From NCBI GenBank assembly GCA_030603695.1, contig JAUVXF010000007.1:1-64000 (forward strand): DNA of 64,000 nt, given 5' to 3'. The stretch is from Natronohydrobacter sp. (GTDB lineage Bacteria > Pseudomonadota > Alphaproteobacteria > Rhodobacterales > Rhodobacteraceae). Below the pieces are notes generated by a model. That model made no database searches. It was not told where the DNA came from and saw nothing but the letters and a program-made list of their open reading frames with translations. The position numbers were made by a program, and so were the translations under genes. Shown piece after piece: positions 36,815 to 45,948 of the stretch (its first letter is position 1; every line of letters starts with the position of its first letter).

Positions 36815-37390
36815 TCAGGTTTCTGTTGGCATACCGTCTTCTTCACGGTCAAAACGTGGCTCGCGCGGGGGGCGGCCAATGACATCGCGCAATTCATCCA
36901 GTTCGATAAAGTTATCGGCCTGACGGCGCAAATCATCGGCAATCATCGGCGGCTGGCTGCGAATGGTGGAAACGACAGACACGCGCACCCCTTGCCGCTG
37001 CAAACTTTCCACCAAGGGCCGGAAATCGCCATCGCCAGAGAAGAGAACAGCATGATCCAGACGGGGTGCAAGTTCCATGGCATCGACCGCAAGTTCGATA
37101 TCCATATTGCCCTTCACCTTGCGACGACCAAGCGAGTCGGTGTATTCCTTCGCGGCTTTTGTGACCATGTTGTAGCCGTTATAATGCAGCCAATCCACCA
37201 GCGGACGAATGGGCGAATATTCGTCATTTTCCAGAAGCGCGGTGTAGTAAAATGCGCGAAGCAATTTCCCCCGGCGCATGAATTCTTGCCGCAACAGTTT
37301 GTAATCTATGTCGAACCCAAGCGCTTTGCCTGCTGCATACAAATTTGCGCCGTCAATGAACAACGCAAGTCGCTCGTCTTTGTAGAACAT
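36815..37390 (-). CDS. NYN-domain (LabA/DUF88-like) protein
   Basis: The 191-residue PIN-like protein has the acidic residues of the NYN nuclease fold: FIDGANLY (about 11-18), GNMDIELAVDAM (about 94-105) and VLFSGDGDFRPLV (about 115-127). LabA-type proteins are predicted RNases, or regulators where activity is lost; the acidic triad appears intact here. It is divergent from folK. mcd lies downstream on the same strand, 198 bp away. Confidence 0.87.
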   Translation of the reverse strand: MFYKDERLALFIDGANLYAAGKALGFDIDYKLLRQEFMRRGKLLRAFYYTALLENDEYSPIRPLVDWLHYNGYNMVTKAAKEYTDSLGRRKVKGNMDIELAVDAMELAPRLDHAVLFSGDGDFRPLVESLQRQGVRVSVVSTIRSQPPMIADDLRRQADNFIELDELRDVIGRPPREPRFDREEDGMPTET

Positions 37391-37425
37391 CTATTTTACC
37401 TTACAAATCAGGTCATTTAGGGGTA

Positions 37426-37486
37426 CTGACGCAATCAAAACCAACACGGGGTCGCAAATGGAATTTGCTCAAACAAACTGCGTCAG
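37426..37486. promoter_or_regulatory. Nested inverted repeats between the NYN gene and folK
   Basis: An outer pair, CTGACGCA (37426-37433) and TGCGTCAG (37479-37486), encloses an inner perfect pair GCAAAT-GGA-ATTTGC (37454-37468). The right outer arm ends 8 nt before the folK ATG. In RNA this would be a two-level hairpin in the folK leader; in DNA it could be two operators. Confidence 0.45.
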
Positions 37487-37494
37487 ACGATGCG

Positions 37495-38085
37495 ATGACA
37501 GTTAAACGACCACCATCGATTTGCAATCAGGTGCTGATTGCGCTTGGGGGTAACTTGACGGGGCAAAAGGATAGTCCTTTCGAGGAACTCACAGATGCAA
37601 TTGCGCAAATTTCCCGGTCAGAGCTGAAAGTTATCCGCCAAAGCCGGATCTATCGCACCCCTTGCTTTCCGGCAGGGGCTGGCCCCGATTTCGTGAATGC
37701 CGCGGTTCTATGCGAAAGCGAACACACCCCGGCAGCGATTTTGCAAATTCTGCACCAGATCGAAGCGCGCGCCGGGCGCGAGCGTAAGACACGTTGGGGG
37801 CCGCGGGTAATTGATCTGGATCTTCTGGCGGTGGGGGATCTGGTCTTGCCTGATCACGACAGCTACGCCCGCTGGGCCGGGCTGCCCTTGGAGCAACAGA
37901 TGCAAGAGGCCCCGGATGATCTGATCCTGCCGCATCCGCGCTTGCACCAGCGCGCCTTCGTGCTGGTGCCGTTGATGGATATCGCCCCGGATTGGCGCCA
38001 TCCCGTGCTGCAAAAGACGGTGGCAGAGATGTTTGCCGCGCTGGAGCCAGCGCTTCTGGCGGATATAGTGCCGATTTCACCTTAA
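37495..38085 (+). CDS. folK: HPPK (6-hydroxymethyl-dihydropterin pyrophosphokinase) FolK
   Basis: The 196-residue enzyme starts [10 protein letters not shown] (about 20-29) and has the signature [12 protein letters not shown] (about 100-111) with the Mg-binding aspartates. It transfers pyrophosphate from ATP to 6-hydroxymethyl-dihydropterin in folate synthesis. I chose ATG 37495 over TTG 37465. It lies upstream of rpoZ, a common arrangement in this group as far as I recall. Confidence 0.93.
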   Translation: MTVKRPPSICNQVLIALGGNLTGQKDSPFEELTDAIAQISRSELKVIRQSRIYRTPCFPAGAGPDFVNAAVLCESEHTPAAILQILHQIEARAGRERKTRWGPRVIDLDLLAVGDLVLPDHDSYARWAGLPLEQQMQEAPDDLILPHPRLHQRAFVLVPLMDIAPDWRHPVLQKTVAEMFAALEPALLADIVPISP

Positions 38086-38183
38086 ATTCATGTGCCAAAT
38101 GCGCAGCATTCCCTTGTCATGGGCGCTTGTGCGCAGTAAGAGGCCCTCTTAACCCGCGTTTTCAGACAGAGTGGAGAAACCCC

Positions 38184-38540
38184 ATGGCCCGCGTCACAGT
38201 GGAAGATTGCGTTGACAAGGTTCCCAACCGGTTCGAACTGGTGGCACTGGCAGCACATCGCGCACGCGAAATCGCGGCTGGTTCGCACCTGACAATTGAC
38301 CGCGACAATGACAAGAACCCTGTCGTTGCCCTGCGCGAGATTGCCGAGGAAACCCAATCCGCAGACCATCTGCGCGAGCGGATGATCGAGAGCATGCAAA
38401 CCCAGATCGAAGTGGACATGCCCGAAGATGATGACATGGCGCTTCTGATGGGCGGCGAACAAGACGCTCCCGAACAGGACGGCATGAGCGAAGAACAAAT
38501 GCTGCGCGCCCTGATGCAGGCGCAGGGCGAAGCTGGCTAA
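38184..38540 (+). CDS. rpoZ: RNA polymerase omega subunit
   Basis: The 118-residue protein opens [20 protein letters not shown] and has the omega motif [13 protein letters not shown] (about 21-33), followed by an acidic C-terminal tail. Omega helps assemble RNA polymerase and forms part of ppGpp site 1. Its location directly before the ppGpp synthetase gene rsh is functionally apt and widely conserved. GTGGAG precedes the ATG. Confidence 0.95.
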   Translation: MARVTVEDCVDKVPNRFELVALAAHRAREIAAGSHLTIDRDNDKNPVVALREIAEETQSADHLRERMIESMQTQIEVDMPEDDDMALLMGGEQDAPEQDGMSEEQMLRALMQAQGEAG

Positions 38541-38553
38541 ACAAATCACAGCG

Positions 38554-38584
38554 CCCGCGCGGCCCTTGTGCCTGCGCGGGTTTT
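38554..38584 (+). terminator. Rho-independent terminator after rpoZ
   Basis: CCCGCGC (38554-38560) and GCGCGGG (38574-38580) form a 7-bp GC stem with a 13-base loop, followed by TTTT. It lies 13 bp past the rpoZ stop, so rsh downstream needs its own promoter or readthrough. Confidence 0.7.
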
Positions 38585-38640
38585 GGCCCTAAACTATTCC
38601 AGACATCATGCGTCAGGACTGACAGGAAAGGGCCACAAGC

Positions 38641-40758
38641 GTGATCACGCAAGACGATCTGATCGCCCTTGTGCGTAATTATAACCCAAGAAGTGACGAA
38701 AAGCTGATCCGAGAGGCTTGGGCTTATGGCGATGCCATGCATAAGGGCCAGTTCCGCCATTCGGGAGAGCCTTATTTCACGCACCCCGTGGCCGTGGCCG
38801 CCCTGCTTACCGAAATGCGGCTGGATGATGCCACCATCATCACCGCCCTGTTGCATGATACGATAGAGGACACGAAATCCACCTATTCCGAGGTTGCGCG
38901 CCTGTTCGGCCCGGAAATTGCGGAACTTGTGGATGGTGTCACGAAGCTGACAAACCTACAGCTTTCATCCTCAGAGGCCAAGCAGGCAGAGAATATCCGC
39001 AAACTGCTGATTGCCATGTCGCGCGACTTGCGGGTGATTCTGGTAAAGCTGGCCGACAGGCTGCACAATATGCGCACCATCCGCTCCATGCGCGCGGCCA
39101 AACAGGCCCAGAAAGCGCGCGAAACGATGGATATCTACGCGCCCTTGGCAGGCCGCATGGGTATGCAATGGATGCGCGAAGAGTTGGAAGACCTGTCTTT
39201 CCGCGTGATCAACCCAGAGGCGCGCAATTCGATTCTGCGGCGCTTTATCACCCTGCAACGTGAAGCGGGCGATGTGGTGCATCGCATCAGCGCCGATATC
39301 CGGGCAGAGCTTGACCGCGCCCAGATCAATGCCGATGTCTATGGGCGCGCGAAAAAGCCCTATTCCATCTGGCGCAAGATGCAGGAAAAAGACCTCGCCT
39401 TTTCGCGCCTGTCCGATATCTACGGCTTTCGCATCATCACCGACAATCTGGAAGATTGCTACCGCGTGCTCTGTGCCGTGCATAACCGCTGGCGCGCGGT
39501 TCCGGGGCGGTTCAAGGATTATATCAGCCAACCCAAATCCAATGGCTACCGCTCTATTCATACCACGGTTTCGGGCCGCGATGGCAAGCGCGTGGAAATC
39601 CAGATCCGCACGCGCGAGATGCACGAGGTGGCCGAAGCTGGCGTTGCCGCGCATTGGGCCTACCGCGATGGCCAGCGTTCCAAGAACCCGTTTGCCGTTG
39701 ATCCCGCCAAATGGATCAGCACCCTGACCGAAGGGTTCGAGAACGAAGACGATCACGACGCATTTCTGGAACATGTGAAGCTGGAAATGTATTCAGATCA
39801 GGTGTTCTGCTTCTCGCCCAAGGGCGATGTGATCCAATTGCCGCGCGGGGCCACGCCCTTGGATTTCGCCTATGCAATTCACACCCGCATTGGCGATAGC
39901 TGCGTTTCTGCCAAGGTGGACGGGCTGCGCGTGCCACTCTGGACACGGCTTCGCAACGGCCAGTCGGTAGAGATTATCACCGCAGAGGGCCAGCGCCCCC
40001 AATCCAGCTGGATTGATATTGTTGTGACAGGGCGCGCGAAATCGGCCATTCGGCGATCTTTGCGTAACGAGGATCGGGAACGCTTTATCCGGCTGGGCAA
40101 TGAATTGCTGCGGCTGGCCTTTGAAGGGGCCGGGCGCGATCTGAGCGCAAAGGCCCTGACCACGGCGGCAAAGCTTCTCTCCGTGCCCAATGCAAGCGAA
40201 TTGCGCGCCCGTGTGGGGGCGGCGGAAATCAGCGCGCGGCGTGTAGTATCTGCGCTTTATCCCGAAATTGGCCTGCAAGAACCCGAAGTCGACGCCGCGC
40301 GCCCCGTGGCAGGGCTGGAAGCTGACCAATCCTTCCGCCGCGCGCCGTGCTGCCAACCCCTGCCCGGAGAGCGGATTATCGGGATCACCTATCGCGGCAA
40401 GGGTGTGGTTGCGCATTCAATGGATTGTGAAGTTCTGGCCGAGTATAACGACCAGTCAGAGCGCTGGATTGATCTGCGCTGGCTGGATGGAACCCATCCC
40501 GCTGTTTATGGTGTGACTCTGGATCTGACAATTTCGAATGATGCGGGTGTTCTTGGCCGCGTCTGTAGCTTGATCGGAGAGCATAAGGCCAATATCTCTG
40601 ATCTGAGATTCGTGGATCGGAAACCTGATTTTTACCGCCTTATGGTGGAAGTTGAATTACGGGGGATTTCGCATCTTCATCAGGTGCTGACAGCACTGGA
40701 AGCGGAAACCGCCGTGGCACAGGTTGCCCGCTCGCGCGATCCATCATTGCGGCCGTGA
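38641..40758 (+). CDS. rsh: Bifunctional (p)ppGpp synthetase/hydrolase (RelA/SpoT, Rsh)
   Basis: The 705-residue protein uses a GTG start. The N-terminal HD hydrolase domain has LLHDTIEDT (His72-Asp73), followed by the synthetase domain (YSIWRKMQEKDLAF and KSNGYRSIHTTV), TGS domain near 395-455 (FCFSPKGDVIQLPRGATPLD) and a C-terminal ACT domain. Because the HD motif is intact, both hydrolysis and synthesis are expected, as for the single Rsh of alphaproteobacteria. It sits behind rpoZ. Confidence 0.95.
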   Translation: MITQDDLIALVRNYNPRSDEKLIREAWAYGDAMHKGQFRHSGEPYFTHPVAVAALLTEMRLDDATIITALLHDTIEDTKSTYSEVARLFGPEIAELVDGVTKLTNLQLSSSEAKQAENIRKLLIAMSRDLRVILVKLADRLHNMRTIRSMRAAKQAQKARETMDIYAPLAGRMGMQWMREELEDLSFRVINPEARNSILRRFITLQREAGDVVHRISADIRAELDRAQINADVYGRAKKPYSIWRKMQEKDLAFSRLSDIYGFRIITDNLEDCYRVLCAVHNRWRAVPGRFKDYISQPKSNGYRSIHTTVSGRDGKRVEIQIRTREMHEVAEAGVAAHWAYRDGQRSKNPFAVDPAKWISTLTEGFENEDDHDAFLEHVKLEMYSDQVFCFSPKGDVIQLPRGATPLDFAYAIHTRIGDSCVSAKVDGLRVPLWTRLRNGQSVEIITAEGQRPQSSWIDIVVTGRAKSAIRRSLRNEDRERFIRLGNELLRLAFEGAGRDLSAKALTTAAKLLSVPNASELRARVGAAEISARRVVSALYPEIGLQEPEVDAARPVAGLEADQSFRRAPCCQPLPGERIIGITYRGKGVVAHSMDCEVLAEYNDQSERWIDLRWLDGTHPAVYGVTLDLTISNDAGVLGRVCSLIGEHKANISDLRFVDRKPDFYRLMVEVELRGISHLHQVLTALEAETAVAQVARSRDPSLRP

Positions 40759-40798
40759 CAGGGGTCTGTCAGGCCAAGGCCAGGGAAAGTTTGCCAGT

Positions 40799-41428
40799 TT
40801 GGTGTTCAAGCGTCGTACTCCACGGAATTTCCGCCAATCGGTGATGAATTTTTTCATCCCCGGCGGCGGCTGGGGGCGGTCTGCGAATTATGTGATGCAC
40901 CGCCTGCGCCGGCTGCCAGACAGCCCCGAACGCATTGCAAAAGGGATTGCTGCGGGCGTGGCGGTAAGTTGCACGCCCCTTTTCGGCCTGCACTTCATTG
41001 CGGCCGCCTCTCTGGCATGGGTGCTGCGGGGCAATATCTTTGCCGCGCTTCTGGCCACATTTTTCGGCAATCCCTTCACCTTTCCCATTATCGTGGTCAG
41101 CGCGCTGGAATTGGGCAATTTTCTGATGGGCCGTGACAGGCTGATCAAAGCCTATGAGGCCATGAACGCCTTTGGCGCGATGTGGGCAGAATTGGGCCAT
41201 AACTTTCTTGCGCTCTTTACATCCAGATCCGCACATTGGGACAAGCTTGCCAAATTTGGATGGGATGTCTTTCTGCCCTATATGCTGGGCGGCACGATCA
41301 TCGGGGCAATCTGCGGCGTAATTGCCTATTTCTTGTCACTTCCGCTGATCCGCGCCTACCGCAAGCGCAAGTTGAAAAAAATCCAAGAGCGCTTTGAACT
41401 TGCGCGCCAGAACGATGCACGCAAATAG
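40799..41428 (+). CDS. DUF2062 membrane protein
   Basis: The protein has about 209 residues with a DUF2062 core (PERIAKGIAAGVAVSCTPLFGLHF, LRGNIFAALLATFFGNPFT), three membrane segments and a basic C-terminal tail. Function is unknown. The start is not certain. I chose TTG 40799 because AGGGAAAG lies 9 bp before it and the protein then opens (M)VFKRR, as I recall for relatives; GTG 40802 and ATG 40844 are alternatives. Confidence 0.8.
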   Translation: MVFKRRTPRNFRQSVMNFFIPGGGWGRSANYVMHRLRRLPDSPERIAKGIAAGVAVSCTPLFGLHFIAAASLAWVLRGNIFAALLATFFGNPFTFPIIVVSALELGNFLMGRDRLIKAYEAMNAFGAMWAELGHNFLALFTSRSAHWDKLAKFGWDVFLPYMLGGTIIGAICGVIAYFLSLPLIRAYRKRKLKKIQERFELARQNDARK

Positions 41429-41495
41429 CGCCACCGCGTCTTGAGTTTTGCGCCAAGTGACGTATGTTCACGCGCAAGAGGATGCGAGGAATGCC

Positions 41496-42254
41496 ATGAC
41501 CCTGAACAGCGCAGACACCCCTTTGCGGCTGGGTGTGAATATCGATCATGTGGCCACCTTGCGCAATGCGCGCGGCGGGCGCGACCCAGACCCCGTGCGC
41601 GCAGCCCTGCTTGCGCAGCACGCGGGGGCAGACGGGATAACCCTGCATCTGCGCGAAGACAGGCGGCATATTGTGGATGCCGATCTGCCCGCCATCATGG
41701 CCGCCGTGCAAATTCCCATCAATTTTGAAATGGCGGCAACGGCGGAAATGCAGGCCATCGCGCTGGCCCATAGGCCCCATGCCGTATGTATCGTGCCAGA
41801 GCGGCGCGAAGAGCGCACCACCGAAGGCGGGCTGGCCGTGGCGGGGGAAACGGCACGCCTGAGCGCGTTTATCGCGCCACTGGCCGCAGCAGGATCACGG
41901 GTATCACTGTTCATCGCCCCGGACGAGGCACAGGTGGAAGCCGCCGCTGCCGTGGGGGCGCAGGCGGTGGAATTGCATGTGGGCGCCTATTGCGACTATT
42001 GCGCCGAAGGCGATGCAAGCGCGCGTGACGCCGAATTGCGCAAGCTGTTTTCGGCCGCCGCGCTGGCGCAGGATCTGGGGTTGGAAGTGCATGCAGGCCA
42101 TGGCCTGAATTTTGAAAATGTCGGCCCCATCGCCGCCATTCCCGAAGTGGTAGAGTTGAACATCGGCCATTTCCTGATTGGCGAGGCCGTATTTGTCGGG
42201 CTGGAAGCGGCAATCCGCGAAATGCGCCGCCAGATGAATCTGGCGCGGATGTAA
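41496..42254 (+). CDS. pdxJ: Pyridoxine 5'-phosphate synthase PdxJ
   Basis: The 252-residue TIM barrel has the PdxJ opening LGVNIDHVATLRNARGG (about 12-28), catalytic Glu and His in INFEMAAT and VCIVPE, and the C-terminal HAGHGLNFENV. It condenses 1-deoxyxylulose-5-phosphate with 3-amino-2-oxopropyl phosphate to make vitamin B6. GCGAGGA precedes the ATG at 41496. It follows the DUF2062 gene by 67 bp. Confidence 0.95.
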   Translation: MTLNSADTPLRLGVNIDHVATLRNARGGRDPDPVRAALLAQHAGADGITLHLREDRRHIVDADLPAIMAAVQIPINFEMAATAEMQAIALAHRPHAVCIVPERREERTTEGGLAVAGETARLSAFIAPLAAAGSRVSLFIAPDEAQVEAAAAVGAQAVELHVGAYCDYCAEGDASARDAELRKLFSAAALAQDLGLEVHAGHGLNFENVGPIAAIPEVVELNIGHFLIGEAVFVGLEAAIREMRRQMNLARM

Positions 42255-42284
42255 GCGGGCCAGCCATATCCGGGCGCGCCGCGC

Positions 42285-43775
42285 TCAGGCGGCGAACATG
42301 GGAAATGTCACGCCCAAAGCCCAGGCCAGCACCAGCCCAAGGCCCAATCCCCCGGCGGCAGGCAGGCCAGTGCGCCGGCCCACCCACCCCGACATCGTGC
42401 CAAACAGCAGGAAAAACAGCACGATCACCGGCAGGATGATCAAGAGGAAAAACAGCGCCTGAAAATTCAGGGCCACGGCCAGCCCAAGCGAGGCCAGAAA
42501 CCCCATGCGCAGCACCAAAACCCGCCAGAGCGGCGCGCGCCCGCCCGCGCTGAGGATCGCGTCGCCCAGCAGAAATGGCACCGCCCCCAGCGCCAGCCCC
42601 GCGATCACCGCCGCGCGCCCTGCATGCGGCAGGAAAGAGGCCACATACCGATCCAGCGCGCCCCCCAGAACCACGATTCCAAACAGCGCCACCAAGGCCC
42701 CGATCCACAGCACCCGTGCCGGAAACTGGCCGCGCAACTGGCCCCAGAGCGCCAAAAGCGCCAGCGTAACCAGCCCATACAGCCCCAGATGCAGCGCCAG
42801 ATAATCCGCCACCAGAACGGGCAGAACCCGTATCTCGAAGGATGCCAGCACCAGCGGCACCAACACCACCGGTAAAAGTGCGACCAGCAGGAAGCGCCCC
42901 ACCCCAAGTGGTGCCGGCGGGGCCATGCGTGCGCGCGGCAACCAGCGCGCCAGTGGCCAGCCAAGCGCGACAATGCCCATCAGCAGCGCCACAATCCAGC
43001 CGCCCTGCACGGCCACAGGGCCAGCACTTTCGCGCCCGAAACTGGCATCCAGCCAATCGCGCGCGGCATGCAGCGCTGTGGCGGAGTAAAGAACGCCCAC
43101 ATGCTCTACCTTGGGCGCGATGACCGCACGCCGCCCTGTGCCTTGGGCCGGATCGCCCACTGTCTGGCCAATCACGGCACCGGGATCGGCCAGCTGCAAA
43201 GCGCGCAGCGCCTCTGCCGCCAACATTGCTTCCCATTCTCCGGCAATCACCAGCAGGTTGCGCGGGCTGTCGGCGCTCACAGCCTCGCTGAACATGGAAA
43301 TCGCAACCACGGCATCGGCCAGCGGCGCTTCCAGCGCCTGCCGCACGATAATGTCAGAGGCCATGGAATGCCCCAAATAGACCAGCCGCCCATCAGCGCG
43401 CGGATGGGCCAGCGCGGCGCGCGCCACGCGCGCGGTTTCCGCCATCAATAGCCGCGTTGTGCCATCCAGTGACGAGACATCGCCCGACATGGGGCGCGGA
43501 TTGCGCCCATGCCCTTCAAAATCAAAGCTTGCCACCACATAGCCTGCTTGCGCCAGCGTCAGCGCGAAGGGCTGCATCAACTGGCGCGAGCCTGCAAACC
43601 CATGCGCAATCACCACCACTGGCGCAGGGCCAGCGCCCTCGCGCAGGAAAAGCGTGGCAGGCGTGCCCCCCTCTACGCCAAGGGGGGAGATTTGCAGCCC
43701 CCGCCGATCCGCTTCCAGCTGCCAAACGGAAACCGCGATCGTGATCATGGCAAGAAGGGCGATAAGGCGGGGCAT
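42285..43775 (-). CDS. Alpha/beta hydrolase fused to a multi-helix membrane domain
   Basis: The 496-residue protein has an N-terminal membrane anchor (MPRLIALLAMITIAVSVWQL). An alpha/beta-hydrolase domain of about 230 residues follows, with oxyanion HGFAG (about 70-74) and nucleophile elbow LGHSMAS. Then come about 220 residues with seven or eight membrane helices. The elbow serine looks intact, and the His of the triad may be in KVEHVG. The substrate is unknown. The start at 43775 opens the signal-anchor; it is divergent from tig. Confidence 0.78.
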   Translation of the reverse strand: MPRLIALLAMITIAVSVWQLEADRRGLQISPLGVEGGTPATLFLREGAGPAPVVVIAHGFAGSRQLMQPFALTLAQAGYVVASFDFEGHGRNPRPMSGDVSSLDGTTRLLMAETARVARAALAHPRADGRLVYLGHSMASDIIVRQALEAPLADAVVAISMFSEAVSADSPRNLLVIAGEWEAMLAAEALRALQLADPGAVIGQTVGDPAQGTGRRAVIAPKVEHVGVLYSATALHAARDWLDASFGRESAGPVAVQGGWIVALLMGIVALGWPLARWLPRARMAPPAPLGVGRFLLVALLPVVLVPLVLASFEIRVLPVLVADYLALHLGLYGLVTLALLALWGQLRGQFPARVLWIGALVALFGIVVLGGALDRYVASFLPHAGRAAVIAGLALGAVPFLLGDAILSAGGRAPLWRVLVLRMGFLASLGLAVALNFQALFFLLIILPVIVLFFLLFGTMSGWVGRRTGLPAAGGLGLGLVLAWALGVTFPMFAA

Positions 43776-43874
43776 GCAACCTCTGAGACTGTTCAAACCC
43801 AGATAGAGCGCGTTTGCACCGAAGGGAAAGTGCAAAACAGCAAGAAAGAAGGGGACAATACCCCGAAATCAGGG

Positions 43875-43903
43875 TTGATCCTGCCCAGACCACACCCTAG
43901 TAA
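43875..43903 (+). promoter_or_regulatory. Promoter of tig
   Basis: TTGATC (43875-43880), a 17-bp spacer and TAGTAA (43898-43903) lie 56 bp before the trigger factor ATG. The predicted start is near 43910, so the leader of about 50 nt contains the hairpin at 43918-43939. Confidence 0.5.
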
Positions 43904-43917
43904 GGCACAGATTCATT

Positions 43918-43939
43918 CAGGCCGCCATTGTGCGGCCTG
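43918..43939 (+). promoter_or_regulatory. Hairpin in the tig leader
   Basis: CAGGCCGC-CATTGT-GCGGCCTG is a perfect 8-bp stem with a six-base loop, 20 bp before the tig start codon. It is flanked by similar ATTCATTCA and TCATTCATG strings. It would form near the 5' end of the tig mRNA and could stabilise it. Confidence 0.45.
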
Positions 43940-43959
43940 TCATTCATGCGAGGATGCTC

Positions 43960-45294
43960 ATGCAAGTTACGGAAACCCTGAACGAAGGCCTCAAGCGCGG
44001 CTACACAATCACTGTCACCGCGGCCGAGCTTGCGGCGAAAGTGGATGAAAAACTGCTGGAGGCCCAGCCCGAAATCGAAATGAAGGGCTTTCGCAAGGGC
44101 AAGGTTCCGATGGCGCTGCTGAAAAAGCAGTTCGGCCCCCGCCTGCTGGGCGAAGCGATGCAAGACGCCGTGGACGGCGCGATGAACACCCATTTCGAGC
44201 AGAGTGGCGACCGCCCCGCGCTGCAACCCGAAATCAAGATGACCAATGATGATTGGAAAGAGGGCGATGATGTTGTCGTGGCCCTGCAATATGAAGCGCT
44301 GCCCGTGATTGAAGCGCCCGATTTCTCTGACATCACGCTGGAAAAAATGGTCGTAAAGGCCGATGACGCCGCCGTGCAAGAGGCGCTGGAAAATCTGGCC
44401 AAGAATGCGCAGCAATTCGATGACAAAGACGGCGCGGCCGAAAATGGCGATCAGGTCACGATGGATTTCCTTGGCAAGATTGATGGCGAGGCGTTCGATG
44501 GCGGCGCGGCCGAAGATTTCCCGCTGGTCATCGGCTCTGGCCAGTTCATCCCCGGCTTTGAAGAGCAGCTTGTGGGCGTGAAAGCCGGCGAGAGCAAAGA
44601 TGTGACCGTCAGCTTCCCTGAAGAATACGGCGCAAAGCATCTGGCAGGCAAAGAGGCCGTGTTTGAATGCACCATCAAACTGGTGAAAGCCCCGGCAGAA
44701 GCAAAAATTGATGATGACATGGCCAAACAATTTGGCGCAGAAAGCCTGGAGGCGCTGAAAGCCCAGATTTCCGAGCGTCTGGAAGCCGAATATGCACAGG
44801 CATCGCGCGCGATCCTGAAGCGCGGGTTGCTGGATGCACTGGATGGCAAAGTCAGCTTTGATCTGCCGCCCTCGCTGGTGGAAGCGGAAAGCAAGCAGAT
44901 TGCGCACCAACTTTGGCATGACACACAGGAAAACGTGGATCAGCACGACCACAGCCACGGCGATATTGAAACGACCGAAGAAAGCGACAAGCTGGCCGTG
45001 CGCCGCGTGAAACTGGGCCTGTTGCTGGCCGATATCGGCCAGAAAGCCGAAGTCACCGTGACCGATCAGGAAATGACACAGGCTGTGATCGCACAGGCCC
45101 GTCAATATCCCGGCCAGGAACGCGCCTTCTTCGAGTTCATCCAGAAGAACCAGCAAATGCAGCAGCAACTGCGCGCGCCGATTTTTGAAGACAAGGTGGT
45201 TGATCACATCATCGCCCAGATCAGCGTGACCGAGAAATCTGTGAGCAAGGAAGACCTGCAAAAGGCCATCGAGGCACTGGAAACAGAAGCCTGA
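43960..45294 (+). CDS. tig: Trigger factor (ribosome-associated chaperone, PPIase)
   Basis: The 444-residue protein has an N-terminal ribosome-binding domain with the signature region [12 protein letters not shown] (about 46-57), a central FKBP-type prolyl isomerase domain ([17 protein letters not shown], about 165-181) and a C-terminal chaperone arm. It shields nascent chains at the exit tunnel. GCGAGG precedes ATG 43960. A strong terminator follows, so it is a single-gene unit. Confidence 0.96.
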   Translation: MQVTETLNEGLKRGYTITVTAAELAAKVDEKLLEAQPEIEMKGFRKGKVPMALLKKQFGPRLLGEAMQDAVDGAMNTHFEQSGDRPALQPEIKMTNDDWKEGDDVVVALQYEALPVIEAPDFSDITLEKMVVKADDAAVQEALENLAKNAQQFDDKDGAAENGDQVTMDFLGKIDGEAFDGGAAEDFPLVIGSGQFIPGFEEQLVGVKAGESKDVTVSFPEEYGAKHLAGKEAVFECTIKLVKAPAEAKIDDDMAKQFGAESLEALKAQISERLEAEYAQASRAILKRGLLDALDGKVSFDLPPSLVEAESKQIAHQLWHDTQENVDQHDHSHGDIETTEESDKLAVRRVKLGLLLADIGQKAEVTVTDQEMTQAVIAQARQYPGQERAFFEFIQKNQQMQQQLRAPIFEDKVVDHIIAQISVTEKSVSKEDLQKAIEALETEA

Positions 45295-45324
45295 TTTCTG
45301 CCATGGCAGATGTGACCTAATAGC

Positions 45325-45359
45325 GAAGGGCGGCCCAAGGGCCGCCCTTCAAGATTTTT
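45325..45359 (+). terminator. Rho-independent terminator of tig
   Basis: GAAGGGCGGCCC (45325-45336) and GGGCCGCCCTTC (45339-45350) pair perfectly, with the tip opening to form the loop, followed by AAGATTTTTG. The T run is only on the plus strand. It lies between the convergent tig and ilvH genes. Confidence 0.88.
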
Positions 45360-45378
45360 GATTGGGTGTCGCGGGCGC

Positions 45379-45939
45379 TTACGCGCCGCGCGCCAGGGCG
45401 GCCACACCCGTGCGGGCCACTTCCACCAGCCCCAAGGGGCGCATCAGTTCGGCAAAGGCATCTACCTTTTCTGGCGTGCCTGTCATTTCAAAGACAAAGC
45501 TTTCCAAGGTGGAATCCACCACATTGGCGCGAAAGATTTCGGCCAGACGCAGGGCTTCAATCCGGGCCTCGCCCTTGCCGCGCACTTTGAACAGCGCCAG
45601 TTCACGCTGCACCGATGGCCCTTCCACTGTCAGATCATGCACCGCATGGACAATGACCATCCGCTCCAGCTGCGCCTTGATCTGGATGATCACCTGCGGC
45701 GTGCCCGATGTAACAACGGTAATGCGCGAGCGGTGGCCAAGATGATCCACCTCTGCCACTGTCAGGCTGTCGATATTGTAGCCGCGCGCGGAAAACAGGC
45801 CGATCACACGCGCCAGCACACCCGATTCGTTATCCACGATGACAGCAAGCGTGTGGGTTTCGATCAGTTCTGCATTCGGGTCGCGCAGGTCATAGGCGGA
45901 ATGCTTGGACGAGCCTTGTTTGATTTGAAGGGGGGACAT
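45379..45939 (-). CDS. ilvH: Acetolactate synthase small (regulatory) subunit
   Basis: The 186-residue protein has an N-terminal ACT domain (HTLAVIVDNESGVLARVIGL, residues about 29-48, then GYNIDSLTV) and the C-terminal ALS_ss domain. It confers activity and valine feedback inhibition on the catalytic subunit. It starts 9 bp after ilvI on the minus strand, sharing the attenuator upstream of ilvI. Confidence 0.95.
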   Translation of the reverse strand: MSPLQIKQGSSKHSAYDLRDPNAELIETHTLAVIVDNESGVLARVIGLFSARGYNIDSLTVAEVDHLGHRSRITVVTSGTPQVIIQIKAQLERMVIVHAVHDLTVEGPSVQRELALFKVRGKGEARIEALRLAEIFRANVVDSTLESFVFEMTGTPEKVDAFAELMRPLGLVEVARTGVAALARGA

Positions 45940-45948
45940 ATCAGCTCC

